64,000 nt of DNA, taken from NCBI RefSeq assembly GCF_000718305.1, contig NZ_JOFQ01000007.1, positions 186,001-250,000 on the forward strand, written 5' to 3'. The stretch comes from Streptomyces niger (GTDB lineage Bacteria; Actinomycetota; Actinomycetes; Streptomycetales; Streptomycetaceae). The notes under the pieces are model-generated. The model saw only the letters and a list, made by a program, of their open reading frames with translations. It had not been told where the DNA came from and ran no database searches. Position numbers and translations under genes: made by a program. Of this stretch, positions 1-7,931 are shown piece by piece (positions within the stretch are counted from its first letter, which is position 1; every line of letters starts with the position of its first letter).

Positions 1-679
1 ACTCCTGTGCCTTCGCGCCGGCCTCGAACCGGCTGATGGCGCCCAGGGTGTCCATCGCTCCGGCGACGAGCCGGCTGAGTGTGCGCGGGGAGATCTTCAT
101 GACGCGCGCGATCTTGTCGTCCTTCATCCCCGAGCTCATCAGCTGCACCGCGGTGAGCTGCGGACCGGTCAGTACGGCGGTCGGGCCGGCGGGGAACTCC
201 CGGGCCGACCCCCATGACCGCTCGAAGGCCTCGACCAGCAGGGCGACCCCTGCCGGGGTGCGGAACACCTGCTCGCCGATGCCGCCGGCGCCCGACTCCA
301 TGGCCATGAAGACGGTGTGCCGGTCGATCACCGCGGTGAACACCGGGTGGGTCGGCAGGAGTCGGCACCGCACGCCCATGGCCGTGGCCCGCTCCATGTG
401 CGCCGCGGCGCCCGGAAGTTTCAGCGCGGCCTCCGGGTACACCGTCCGCACGGTCACTCCGATCGCCCGCAGCTCCTGGTACCACTCCTCGACCTCGTCG
501 AGGCGGTCCGGTGCGGTCGGCACCGAAAGAGTGAACGCCACGTCGGAGCGGGCGGCGAGAACGGCCCGGCGCCCCGACGGATGGCCGGTGCGTGCCGGAC
601 GCGGGTGAACCGCGAGGGCCGTCCGGCGGCCTGCGGTCAGCACGCCCGTCTGTCCGGCTGTTCCCTGATGGCCCGTCAT
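1..679 (-). CDS. LuxR-type regulator, 3' end outside the window
   Basis: The gene reads leftward from an ATG at 679, behind a GGGGGAG ribosome site, and runs off the window after about 226 residues without a stop. The C-terminal part (about residues 170-220) reads LTAVQLMSSGMKDDKIARVM then KISPRTLSRLV. This is the helix-turn-helix layout of LuxR/NarL DNA-binding domains. The N-terminal 150 residues resemble the sensor-like region of streptomycete LuxR proteins that lack a phosphoacceptor domain; I see no receiver motif. It is divergent from the tautomerase gene and shares an AT-rich spacer with it, which suggests a role in the neighbouring butyrolactone circuit. The exact target is unknown. 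Confidence 0.8.
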   Translation of the reverse strand, partial: MTGHQGTAGQTGVLTAGRRTALAVHPRPARTGHPSGRRAVLAARSDVAFTLSVPTAPDRLDEVEEWYQELRAIGVTVRTVYPEAALKLPGAAAHMERATAMGVRCRLLPTHPVFTAVIDRHTVFMAMESGAGGIGEQVFRTPAGVALLVEAFERSWGSAREFPAGPTAVLTGPQLTAVQLMSSGMKDDKIARVMKISPRTLSRLVAGAMDTLGAISRFEAGAKAQE

Positions 680-790
680 GTTCTCCCCCTCTGCTGTGGT
701 GCGTCGTATGCGTCCGCGCTGCGGTGCGGTGCGTGCGGCGTCCCCGCCGTCGCGTCCAGCAGTCCAGCGGCGGTGGAGCCCCAGCATAAC

Positions 791-811
791 AAAAATAATA
801 TTCGCTATGTT
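791..811. promoter_or_regulatory. AT-rich operator-like element, copy 1
   Basis: The element AAAAATAA-N7-TATGTT lies in the 172-bp spacer between the divergent LuxR and tautomerase genes, 41 bp before the tautomerase ATG. The same pattern with the same spacing occurs at 3387-3407 between the receptor and synthase genes. It sits in an unusually AT-rich patch and is flanked by AGCATA (783-788) and TATGCT (813-818), an inverted pair. By position and base content it is a candidate autoregulatory element bound by one of the receptor-type TetR proteins. No binding is shown. Confidence 0.5.
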
Positions 812-851
812 CTATGCTTGCCCGACCCGGACCTCAACACACGGAGGCGTC

Positions 852-1076
852 ATGCCTGTTGTCACGATCGACTGGTGGAGCGGCAGCTCCGCCGCTGCCC
901 GGGCCCGCACCGTACGGCAGGTGACCGATGCCGTCGCCGAGGGAGCCGGCTGCCCGCACGAGGCGGTCACCGTCATCCTCCGCGAGACGGATCCCTCGTT
1001 CTGGGCCCGCGGCGGCGAGCTGGCCGGACCGGCACCCGACGAGCCCGCCGCCGGTACCGCCGGCCCCACGGCGTGA
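852..1076 (+). CDS. 4-oxalocrotonate tautomerase-like protein
   Basis: This 74-residue protein has the size and N-terminus of the tautomerase superfamily. After removal of Met the chain begins PVVTIDWW, placing Pro1, the general base of 4-oxalocrotonate tautomerase enzymes, at the amino terminus. The motif VTVILRETDPSFWARGGE matches the family pattern around the VxVxxxE strand and the Trp-Gly-Gly segment. The ATG has a GGAGG site 5 nt upstream. It ends 4 bp before the GTG of the receptor-type TetR gene, so the two are probably cotranscribed. The substrate is unknown. Pairing such a small tautomerase with butyrolactone regulators is unusual. Confidence 0.8.
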   Translation: MPVVTIDWWSGSSAAARARTVRQVTDAVAEGAGCPHEAVTVILRETDPSFWARGGELAGPAPDEPAAGTAGPTA

Positions 1077-1080
1077 GCGC

Positions 1081-1689
1081 GTGTACGCGAAGCAGGCGCG
1101 CGCCGAACAGACTCAGCGGCGGCTGCTGGGAGCGGCCGCCGCCGAGCTCGCCCGGCACGGATACGCCGGTACGTCCCTCTCCCGGGTCTCCGCCCGCGCA
1201 GACGTCACGATGGGCGCGCTGACGTTCCACTTCCCGTCCAAGGCCCACCTCGCGGAGGCTGTGCACCGACAGGGGCACGAGGCCACCCGGGCGCTGGTCG
1301 GCCGGGTGGCGGCGCGCGGCCTGTCTCCGCTGCAAAGCATCATCGACCTCAGCCATGGTCTGCTGGCCCTGCTGCGGGAGAACGACGCGGTGCGCGCCGC
1401 CTGGCGATCCTCCCGGGACGGGGCCGCCCGGGAGGACTGGTACGACGGTTGGCTGCCGTGGACGGAGCAGCGGGCGGTGGTCGCCGGGCGGGAGCATCAG
1501 CTCCGGCCCGGCTGCCGCCCGGATCTTCTGCCGCTCTTCGTGGAATGTCTCGTGCCGGGGGTGGCCGAGCGCCTCGACGGCACGTCCGCGCACCATGACC
1601 TGCTCACCGCTCTGTGGGCCGGGTTGCTGCCGGGTATCGCGGCGCCCGGGTGCCTCGACTTCCTGCACCCGGGCGGCGCCCCGCCCTGA
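1081..1689 (+). CDS. Butyrolactone receptor-type TetR regulator (possible pseudo-receptor)
   Basis: This 202-residue TetR protein has an N-terminal helix-turn-helix (residues 8-55). Its recognition region VTMGALTFHFPSKAHL is the hallmark of the ArpA/ScbR receptor group. The ligand-binding half contains a Trp-rich stretch DWYDGWLPWTEQ. GTG at 1081 is chosen because it opens the conserved domain just after the tautomerase stop; no strong ribosome site is visible, so translation may be coupled. A second receptor-like gene lies at 2734-3357. In streptomycetes such pairs often comprise one true receptor and one pseudo-receptor that answers to antibiotics. Which role applies here cannot be decided from sequence. 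Confidence 0.8.
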   Translation: MYAKQARAEQTQRRLLGAAAAELARHGYAGTSLSRVSARADVTMGALTFHFPSKAHLAEAVHRQGHEATRALVGRVAARGLSPLQSIIDLSHGLLALLRENDAVRAAWRSSRDGAAREDWYDGWLPWTEQRAVVAGREHQLRPGCRPDLLPLFVECLVPGVAERLDGTSAHHDLLTALWAGLLPGIAAPGCLDFLHPGGAPP

Positions 1690-1702
1690 GGCGCGCGGCG
1701 TG

Positions 1703-2512
1703 TCACTGCGCCGTCCAGCCCCCGTCCACCGGCACGGCGGCACCGGTCACGAAGGAGGCCCGGTCGCTGCACAGCCAGGCGGCGGCGTGAGCGACCTCGG
1801 TCGGATCGGCCAGCCGCTGCTGGACGGCGCGCCGGGTGAACGGCTCGGTCAGCGCAGGGTCGTCGGTCAGCACCTGGTCCATCAGCTCGGACCTGGTGCT
1901 GCCCACGACGAGGGCGTTGACTCGGATGCTTTGCTGCCCGTACTCCGAGGCAGCTGCCCGGGTCAGGCCGAGCACCGCGTGCTTGGCCGCGATGTACGGT
2001 GCGGCCGCCCCGGTGGCCAACATTCCCGCCACGCTCGCCGTGTTGACGATGGCGCCGCCGCCGAGTTCGAGCATGGCGGTGATCTGGTGCCGCATGCAGT
2101 GCCAGACGCCCCGTACGTTCACGTCCATGATGCGGTCGTACTCGGCTTCGTCCATCTGGTGCAGTGGAGTGCCGGCCGAGGTCCACCCGGCGTTGTTGAA
2201 AGCCGCGTCGAGTCCGCCGAAGGCGTCCACGGCCTGGGCCACCGCCCGCTGAACGTCCTGCGCGCGGGTGACGTCACCGCCCACCGCGAGCGCCCGGCCC
2301 CCTGTGGCGTGGATGCCGGCGGCCACCTCCCGCAGCCGCTCCGCGCGCCGGGCCATCAGCACGACCGCCGCCCCCTCGGCCGCGAACAGGCGCCCAGCGG
2401 CGGCCCCGATGCCGCTCGACGCGCCGGTGATCATCACGGTTCTGCCGTTCAACAGTCCGCCTTCGGGCCGGTGCTGCGGGCGGTCTCTGTCGGCGAACAT
2501 CACATCGGTCAT
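1703..2512 (-). CDS. SDR-family oxidoreductase of the butyrolactone cluster
   Basis: This 269-residue short-chain dehydrogenase/reductase carries the cofactor motif TGASSGIG near residue 30, NNAG, and the catalytic Ser in NTASVAG with the YxxxK element YIAAKHA. The ATG at 2512 is preferred over an in-frame ATG at 2608 because a GGGGGA ribosome site lies 6 nt upstream of it. It ends tail-to-tail 13 bp from the receptor-like gene at 1081. Similar reductases (ScbB/BarS1 type) reduce the 6-keto group of the butyrolactone precursor. The position between two receptor genes and the AfsA homologue supports that role, but the family is broad. Confidence 0.8.
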   Translation of the reverse strand: MTDVMFADRDRPQHRPEGGLLNGRTVMITGASSGIGAAAGRLFAAEGAAVVLMARRAERLREVAAGIHATGGRALAVGGDVTRAQDVQRAVAQAVDAFGGLDAAFNNAGWTSAGTPLHQMDEAEYDRIMDVNVRGVWHCMRHQITAMLELGGGAIVNTASVAGMLATGAAAPYIAAKHAVLGLTRAAASEYGQQSIRVNALVVGSTRSELMDQVLTDDPALTEPFTRRAVQQRLADPTEVAHAAAWLCSDRASFVTGAAVPVDGGWTAQ

Positions 2513-2733
2513 CAGATCCCCCGTTCCGAAAATGGTGTGCAGGCATGCTCCGGGCCACGCCCGGAAAGCGCCCGACGCCCTGTCGAGGGCCTCGGTTGCG
2601 CCGCTCATTATCTGCGTCTACGCGTCGCTGCGGGGCGACTTCGCACTCCTGGCGAGCGCCTCGACCGTGCGCCCGAGTCGGCTGCGCGGCCGGGAGGCGG
2701 GCACGTCGCGGCCCGCCGTCCCGGCTGCTCCGC

Positions 2734-3357
2734 TCATTCGGGACGCCCCCTTTTCGGGTCGATCTCGATGGTCGCCGCGACCTCCGGGAGGGCGATTCCC
2801 GGCAGCAGGTACCGCCACATCCGCACCGTGCGGTCCATGAGGTCGGCGCGCTCCGACGCGAGCTGGGAGTGGAACTGGATGCCTGTGCAGGCGCCGACGA
2901 CGAACTGGGCGACCTCATCGGGCTGCACGCCGGGCAGCAACTGTCCCTGTTCGCGCGCCTCTTCCAGGTGCGTCGCCATGATCTGCTGCCAGTTCTCGAA
3001 GGACGTGTCGTCCTTCATGCCGAACCGGCCCTGCTCGACGGCGAGTCGGACCCCGGCCCGCAGCAGCGGGTCGACCTTCAGTCGCTGTGCCCACACCAGG
3101 GTGATGTCCACCAGCCGCTGCACCCCGCGGGAGTCCAGCAGCGGTTCGATCACGTCCGGCTGGGCGTTCATCACCTCCCTGGCCAGCGCCTGCTTCGACG
3201 GGAAGTGGAAGTACATGGCGCCCAGGGTCAGTCCGGCGCGTTCCACGATGCGCACCACGCTGGTGCCCTCGTAACCGCACTCGTCGAACAGCTCGGCTGC
3301 CGCACGCATGAGGTGACGCCGCGTACGCAGGGCCCTCTCCTGTTTCAGATCTGCCAT
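2734..3357 (-). CDS. scbR: Gamma-butyrolactone receptor, TetR family (ScbR/ArpA-like)
   Basis: This 207-residue repressor has the DNA-binding segment LTLGAMYFHFPSKQALAREV that marks the ScbR/ArpA/FarA family. A Trp in SFENWQQI lies where family members keep a ligand-pocket Trp. The ATG follows a GAGGAG site. It is divergent from the AfsA/ScbA homologue across a 109-bp spacer carrying the AT-rich element. This is the standard arrangement in which the receptor represses both itself and the synthase until the lactone accumulates. It is the more likely true receptor of the two in the window. Confidence 0.88.
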   Translation of the reverse strand: MADLKQERALRTRRHLMRAAAELFDECGYEGTSVVRIVERAGLTLGAMYFHFPSKQALAREVMNAQPDVIEPLLDSRGVQRLVDITLVWAQRLKVDPLLRAGVRLAVEQGRFGMKDDTSFENWQQIMATHLEEAREQGQLLPGVQPDEVAQFVVGACTGIQFHSQLASERADLMDRTVRMWRYLLPGIALPEVAATIEIDPKRGRPE

Positions 3358-3386
3358 CTCGTCTCCTCATTCTGCTTATGGACAAA

Positions 3387-3407
3387 AAAAATAACCACTT
3401 TTATGTT
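3387..3407. promoter_or_regulatory. AT-rich operator-like element, copy 2
   Basis: AAAAATAA-N7-TATGTT lies between the divergent receptor (ATG at 3357) and synthase (ATG at 3467) genes, in an AT-rich patch. It matches the element at 791-811 at 14 of 14 defined positions with identical spacing. The location is where ScbR-type repressors bind autoregulatory elements. The element is not a strong perfect palindrome, so the exact operator limits are uncertain. Confidence 0.55.
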
Positions 3408-3466
3408 AACTCAAGTTCGCAGCACGCGAAGCCGTTCAGGCTCACTGCCCAAGGGGGAAAACGCAC

Positions 3467-4378
3467 ATGGTTCCGACTGCACCCGCTCTGGCGACCGCCA
3501 CTGTGCCGCGGCAGTACGTGCACAAGGCCTCGCACGCCGAGGTGCTGCTCACCGGTCGGCACAGCCGGTCGAGCGATGCTCACATGGTGACGGCCCAGTG
3601 GCCCCGCACCCACAGCTTCTACGCACCGACCCACGGCCTGCACGACCCGCTGCTGTTCGCCGAGACCGTGCGGCAGGTGATCCCGCTGCTGTCGCACACC
3701 TGCTACGACGTACCGTTCGGCCATCACCTGATCTGGGACAACTTCCGGTACGAGGTCGTGCCCGGGGCCATGGCGGTCGGTGGGACGCCCGCGGAGCTGC
3801 TGATGGACATCCAGGGCGTCGACGTGGTGCGTCGCCGCGGGTGCATGTCGGCGATGACCCTGAACGTGGCAACCCGGCGGGAGGGGGTGGTGCTCGGGAC
3901 GGCGGTGGCCCGGTTCACCGCACACGCCCCCGCCGTCTACCGCAGGCTGCGTGGCGCCCGGGCCGACATGGGGGCCGCCGACGCCGTGCCGCTGAGCGAG
4001 CCGGTTCCGCCCGCCCAGGTCGGACGGGACCGTACCGGGGACGTGGTGCTGTCCGCCACCGACCGGGAGGACCAGTGGCTGCTGCGCGTCGACACCGGAC
4101 ACCCGATCCTTTTCGACCACCCGGTGGACCACGTTCCCGGCATGCTCCTGCTGGAGGCCGCCCGCCAGGCCGCGAACGCGATCGCGCACCCGTCCGCCGT
4201 CCTGGCAGCGGGCATGAGCACCAAGTTCCACCGGTACGTCGAGCTGGACGCCCCCTGCTTCATCGAGGCCCGAGTGTCGCTGGACTGCGTGCCCGACCGC
4301 GTCTGCGTGCACGTCGCGGCGCGGCAGCACGGGGAGGTCTGCCTCTCCACCACCGTCCAGCTGGCCACCGAGTGGTAG
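3467..4378 (+). CDS. scbA: AfsA/ScbA-type butyrolactone synthase
   Basis: This 303-residue protein has the two tandem AfsA (hotdog-like) domains. The first opens with VHKASHAEVLLTG (about residues 21-33) and the second includes HPILFDHPVDHVPGMLLLEA (about residue 210 on), the most conserved segment of the family. AfsA enzymes condense a beta-ketoacyl chain with dihydroxyacetone phosphate, the first committed step of gamma-butyrolactone signals that trigger antibiotic production. The ATG follows an AAGGGGG site. The gene stands alone, followed by a strong terminator. The receptor and an SDR next door complete a signalling module, although the window shows no biosynthetic cluster beside it. Confidence 0.92.
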   Translation: MVPTAPALATATVPRQYVHKASHAEVLLTGRHSRSSDAHMVTAQWPRTHSFYAPTHGLHDPLLFAETVRQVIPLLSHTCYDVPFGHHLIWDNFRYEVVPGAMAVGGTPAELLMDIQGVDVVRRRGCMSAMTLNVATRREGVVLGTAVARFTAHAPAVYRRLRGARADMGAADAVPLSEPVPPAQVGRDRTGDVVLSATDREDQWLLRVDTGHPILFDHPVDHVPGMLLLEAARQAANAIAHPSAVLAAGMSTKFHRYVELDAPCFIEARVSLDCVPDRVCVHVAARQHGEVCLSTTVQLATEW

Positions 4379-4402
4379 GCGTGAGTGGGTGAACCGCCGG
4401 AA

Positions 4403-4434
4403 CAGGGGCTCGGGGCTTCGGCTCCGAGCCCCTG
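4403..4434 (+). terminator. Stem-loop terminator after the synthase gene
   Basis: A 14-bp stem (one G-T wobble) closes on a TTCG tetraloop 24 bp after the AfsA-homologue stop. No U-tract follows, as is usual in streptomycetes. Confidence 0.7.
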
Positions 4435-4545
4435 AGCCGTGTGATGCACGGGTCCGTCGGCACACCGCCACCCGATCGTCTGCACAAACCCGTCTCCACA
4501 ACTGCACGAAAACGAGCGGCGGCGCAGGGGGACGGGAGCAGGGCC

Positions 4546-4899
4546 TCAGAGAAGGAACGGCGTGGAGAGGCCCAGGGCGATCATGCCGGTGCACAGGAGC
4601 CAGAAGCTGATGCGGGTGCGGCCGCGGCGGCTCAGTTCGGCGGAGACGGCGCAGAGCGCGATCAGGGCCAGGTACGCGGCGACGGTGTGGGACGAGGTGT
4701 GTGCGTCGACGTGTTCGACCAGGGCGCCGATGCCGCCGGCCAGGAAGAGAAGGGAGACGACGAGCTGGGTGATGCGGGCCTCGCGCGGGGTCGACGGCCG
4801 GTGGCGACGGCGGCGCAGGATGGCGCGCCGCTCCCGGGGCGTGGCGGACTCCAAAAGGAGCGCAGTCCCTTGGTCATCCAGGTCGTTGTGGGGAGGCAT
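4546..4899 (-). CDS. Small membrane protein, function unknown
   Basis: This 117-residue protein has a charged N-terminal 45 residues containing RRAILRRRRHRPS, then three likely membrane segments: LVVSLLFLAGGIGALV, YLALIALCAVSAEL and LLCTGMIALGLSTPFLL. It is not a family I can name. The ATG at 4899 begins the hydrophilic head; the ribosome site is weak and longer in-frame starts exist to 5085, but they add only low-complexity sequence. It stands alone between the AfsA terminator and an SDR gene. Confidence 0.55.
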   Translation of the reverse strand: MPPHNDLDDQGTALLLESATPRERRAILRRRRHRPSTPREARITQLVVSLLFLAGGIGALVEHVDAHTSSHTVAAYLALIALCAVSAELSRRGRTRISFWLLCTGMIALGLSTPFLL

Positions 4900-5073
4900 G
4901 CGCGGGATCGTACCGAGCGGTCGGCGGATGTGGGGCCCGGCGCGAAAGGGGCGGTGGAGGATGTCGGGGCGGGGTGTGGGGGACGTGTGACGGGGGTGTG
5001 AGGGCACGTCGGGGCGGCGGTGCGGGGGCCAGTGCCCCGGTGCGCCCGCCCGTGCTCCGTTGCGGTCCATCGG

Positions 5074-5165
5074 CCCCGGCCCCAACGGCTCCTGGCCCCC
5101 GATCCCAACGGCTCCTGGCCGCCGCCTCAGCGGCTCCTCAGCCCCGCCCGATGAACGGCATGGTG
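5074..5165. repeat. 23-bp tandem repeat across the SDR stop codon
   Basis: Units at 5074-5096, 5097-5119 and 5120-5142, plus a partial fourth from 5143, share the core AACGGCTCCTGGC (AGCGGCTCCTCAGC in the third). The third unit contains the stop codon of the SDR gene (5138-5140) and the partial unit lies inside its coding end. The array therefore looks like local duplication of the gene's own 3' end. Confidence 0.7.
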
Positions 5166-5929
5166 GTCGCCATGACCGTGGCGAACTGGACGTTCGCCTT
5201 CAAGGGGAGGGCGGCCATGTGGAGGACGGTGCGGGCCACGTCCGCCGCATCCATCACCGGCTCGACGGCCAGTTCGCCGTTGGCCTGGAGGATGCCGGTC
5301 TGCATGCGGCCCGTCATCTCGGTCGCGGCGTTGCCGATGTCGATCTGGCCGCAGGCGATGTCGTACGGACGGCCGTCCAGGGACAGGGACTTGGTGAGGC
5401 CCGTCATGGCGTGCTTGGTCGCGGTGTACGCGATGGAGTGCGGGCGCGGCACGTGGGCCGAGATGGAGCCGTTGTTGATGATGCGGCCACCCCGCGGCGA
5501 CTGCTCCTTCATCGCCCGGAACGCCGCCTGGGCGCACAGGAACGCGCCGTTGAGGTTGACGTCGACGACCGACCGCCAGTCCTCGTAGGAGAGGTCCTCC
5601 AGCGGTACGGGCGGGCCGAACGTGCCGGCGTTGTTGAAGAGCAGGTCGACCCGGCCGAAGCGGTCGCGTACCGAAGAGAAGAGCGCGGCCACGTCGTGCG
5701 CGTCGGAGACGTCGGTGGGCACGGTGAGGACGGTCGCGCCGTCCCCGGCCAGGGCGGCCGTCTCGTCCAGGGCCTGTGCGCGGCGCCCCGCCAGCGCCAC
5801 CGACCAGCCGGCGGCCGCCAGCGTCAGTGCCACCGCGCGTCCGATGCCGGAGCCCGCGCCGGTCACCACTGCCGTCTTCGTCGTCCCGGTCGTCGTCCCG
5901 GCCGTCGCGCCGGTCGTCGTATCGCTCAT
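5138..5929 (-). CDS. SDR-family NAD(P)-dependent oxidoreductase
   Basis: This 263-residue classical SDR shows the Rossmann motif TGAGSGIG (residues 24-31), NNAG, a catalytic Ser in NNGSISAH and the YxxxK pair in AYTATKHA. The first 18 residues are a Thr/Gly-rich lead ([16 protein letters not shown]) and are probably disordered. The ATG has no ribosome site, but a TACCCT hexamer ends 6 nt before it, suggesting a leaderless mRNA. The substrate is not predictable. Its 3' end is covered by a tandem repeat. Confidence 0.85.
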   Translation of the reverse strand: MSDTTTGATAGTTTGTTKTAVVTGAGSGIGRAVALTLAAAGWSVALAGRRAQALDETAALAGDGATVLTVPTDVSDAHDVAALFSSVRDRFGRVDLLFNNAGTFGPPVPLEDLSYEDWRSVVDVNLNGAFLCAQAAFRAMKEQSPRGGRIINNGSISAHVPRPHSIAYTATKHAMTGLTKSLSLDGRPYDIACGQIDIGNAATEMTGRMQTGILQANGELAVEPVMDAADVARTVLHMAALPLKANVQFATVMATTMPFIGRG

Positions 5930-5935
5930 GGCCGC

Positions 5936-5941
5936 AGGGTA
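5936..5941 (-). promoter_or_regulatory. -10-like hexamer, leaderless start of the SDR gene
   Basis: TACCCT on the minus strand lies 6 nt before the ATG at 5929. This fits a transcript that begins at the start codon. Confidence 0.45.
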
Positions 5942-6059
5942 AGGCGCGAGCCCCGCCGTGCCGCCGCCGACCTGGCGGTTCCCGCGCTTCGCTGAGCGCC
6001 CGGCGGCCGTTCGTCCGCATAAGGCGTCCCGGGCGGGAATTGTCCGTTGCGGTCGCAGT

Positions 6060-6093
6060 CCTCATCCGGCCGTCATCGTTGCGTCGTACATCC
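6060..6093 (+). promoter_or_regulatory. Possible PHO box upstream of phoD
   Basis: TCATC recurs exactly 11 nt apart (6062-6066 and 6073-6077), in an 11-nt register that continues weakly to 6093. Streptomyces PhoP binds 11-nt direct repeats. The match to the usual GTTCACC core is only about four of seven per unit, so support comes mainly from spacing and from lying about 90 bp upstream of a PhoD gene. Confidence 0.3.
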
Positions 6094-6175
6094 GACGCCA
6101 CGGCGCCGCCCCCTGCCCCTGCAATCACTGCTGACACCGAGAAGTCCGAGACCACTTCAGGCAGGGCAGGGGCAG

Positions 6176-7807
6176 ATGACTCAGCACTCCGAGCACGACC
6201 AGCAGATGCGGGCCGCGGCCGAGCACCTCGGCCGCCGTCGCTTCCTCACCGTCGCCGGGGCCGCGGCAACCCTCGCGTTCGCGACCAACCTGCCGCTCGG
6301 CGGCGCGGCGTACGCTGCGGAGGTGGACGGTAAGCGGCTCGCCGGGAACCCCTTCACGCTCGGTGTCGCCTCCGGCGACCCGCTCCCCGGCTCGGTGGTC
6401 CTGTGGACGCGGCTGGCGCCCAGCCCCTACGAGCCGGGCAACGGCATGCCGGACGCGCGGGTCACGGTCCGCTGGGAGATCGCGCACGACGAGAAGTTCC
6501 GGCGGATGGCCGGCCGCGGCAAGGCCGACGCGCATCCGGAGTTCAACCACTCGGTGCACATCGAGGCGACCGGCCTCGGCCCGGACCGGGTCTACTACTA
6601 CCGCTTCCGCGTCGGCGACTGGATCAGCCCGGTCGGCCGCACCCGTACCGCGCCGGCCCCCGGTGCGCAGCTGCGGAGCCTGCGGCTGGGCGCCGTCTCC
6701 TGCCAGGCGTACCACGACGGCTACTTCACCGCCCACCGGCACCTCGCCGAGGAGGACGTGGACGTCGTCTTCCACCTCGGCGACTACATCTACGAGTACC
6801 CGGTGAACGCCGTCGGCGGCGCCCGCAACTACACCGACCGCACGCTGCCCGCGCTCTTCAACAAGGAGACGGTCACGCTGGAGGACTACCGGCTGCGGTA
6901 CGCGCTCTACAAGTCCGACCCGGACCTGCAGGCCGTGCACGCCGCGCACCCCTTCATCGTCACCTGGGACGACCACGAGGTGGAGAACAACTACGCCGGG
7001 GACATCAGCGAGGACGGCCTGCCGCCCGCCGAGTTCCTGGTCCGCCGCGCCGCGGCCTACCGCGCGTACTGGGAGAACCAGCCGCTGCGCCGCCCGCAGC
7101 TGCCCCACGGCTCCGACGCACAGCTCTACCGTCGGGTGAACTACGGCCGGCTCGCCCAGTTCGACATCCTCGACACCCGCCAGTACCGCTCCGACCAGGC
7201 GTACGGCGACGGCTGGCACGCGCCGGGCCCGGAGTCCACGGACGAGAGCCGCACGCTGACCGGCGCCACCCAGGAGCGCTGGCTGATCGACGGCTGGCGC
7301 AACTCCAAGGCGCTGTGGAACGTCGTCCCGCAGCAGGTCACCTTCTCCGAGCGGCGCTCCACCCCCGCCGACACCTACAAGGTGAGCATGGACTCCTGGG
7401 ACGGCTACGCCGCCTCCCGGGACCGGGTGCTGGCCGGGGCCGAGGCGGCGGGCGTGGACAACCTCGTCGTGCTCACCGGTGACGTGCACGTGCACTACGC
7501 CTTCGACATCAAGAAGGACTTCGCCGACCAGAACTCGCGGACGCAGGGCGTGGAGTTCGTCACCACCTCCATCGCCAGCGGCAAGGACGGCGCGGACAAG
7601 CCCGCCAACTACGACGCCTACATGGCGGCCAACCCGCACATGAAGTTCTACAACGGCCGCCGCGGCTACGTGACGGTCGAGCTGGACCAGGAGAAGGCGC
7701 GGGCCGACTACCGGACGGTGTCCGCCGTGACCACCCAGGGCGCGCCCGTCGCCACCGCCGCGTCCTTCGTCTCCGAGGCCGGCGACCCGGGCCTGAAGCC
7801 CGCCTGA
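6176..7807 (+). CDS. phoD: Alkaline phosphatase D, Tat-exported
   Basis: This 543-residue protein has a twin-arginine signal (GRRRFLTVAGAAATLAFA, residues 19-36) followed by an AxA-type cleavage region, so it is exported folded. The mature part is PhoD-like: an N-terminal beta domain (VASGDPLPGSVVLWTRL) and a metallophosphoesterase core with HLGDYIYEY, WDDHEVENN and LTGDVHVHYAF, which carry the metal-binding Asp, Asn and His residues. It hydrolyses phosphate esters outside the cell, possibly phosphodiesters or teichoic acid. The ATG follows a GGGCAGGGG stretch. It stands alone, with a candidate PHO box upstream and a stem-loop after it. Confidence 0.93.
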   Translation: MTQHSEHDQQMRAAAEHLGRRRFLTVAGAAATLAFATNLPLGGAAYAAEVDGKRLAGNPFTLGVASGDPLPGSVVLWTRLAPSPYEPGNGMPDARVTVRWEIAHDEKFRRMAGRGKADAHPEFNHSVHIEATGLGPDRVYYYRFRVGDWISPVGRTRTAPAPGAQLRSLRLGAVSCQAYHDGYFTAHRHLAEEDVDVVFHLGDYIYEYPVNAVGGARNYTDRTLPALFNKETVTLEDYRLRYALYKSDPDLQAVHAAHPFIVTWDDHEVENNYAGDISEDGLPPAEFLVRRAAAYRAYWENQPLRRPQLPHGSDAQLYRRVNYGRLAQFDILDTRQYRSDQAYGDGWHAPGPESTDESRTLTGATQERWLIDGWRNSKALWNVVPQQVTFSERRSTPADTYKVSMDSWDGYAASRDRVLAGAEAAGVDNLVVLTGDVHVHYAFDIKKDFADQNSRTQGVEFVTTSIASGKDGADKPANYDAYMAANPHMKFYNGRRGYVTVELDQEKARADYRTVSAVTTQGAPVATAASFVSEAGDPGLKPA

Positions 7808-7815
7808 CCGGGTCC

Positions 7816-7846
7816 GTACGGAGCCTGCCCGGCCGGGCTCCCGTAC
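7816..7846 (+). terminator. Stem-loop after phoD
   Basis: GTACGG-AGCC pairs with GGCT-CCCGTAC, with one bulged base, around a GC-rich inner stem. It begins 9 bp after the phoD stop. Confidence 0.5.
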
Positions 7847-7895
7847 AAGGGGCCCTGGGGGGCGAAAAGGGGTCGGAGTCCGCGAGGACATGACA

Positions 7896-7923
7896 CCATG
7901 GTGCGTACATCTACAAACCATGG
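7896..7923. promoter_or_regulatory. Inverted repeat before the Bcr/CflA gene
   Basis: CCATGGT-N14-ACCATGG is a perfect 7-bp inverted repeat that ends 8 bp before the MFS start codon at 7932. CCATGG is also self-complementary. The position would block transcription or cover the start region, as expected for a repressor of an efflux gene. No dedicated regulator gene lies beside it. Confidence 0.45.
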
Positions 7924-7931
7924 AGACACTC

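Noticed and set aside
1..4500. Complete antibiotic gene cluster
   Set aside because: Only signalling and regulatory genes are visible; no PKS, NRPS, terpene or similar synthase in the window.
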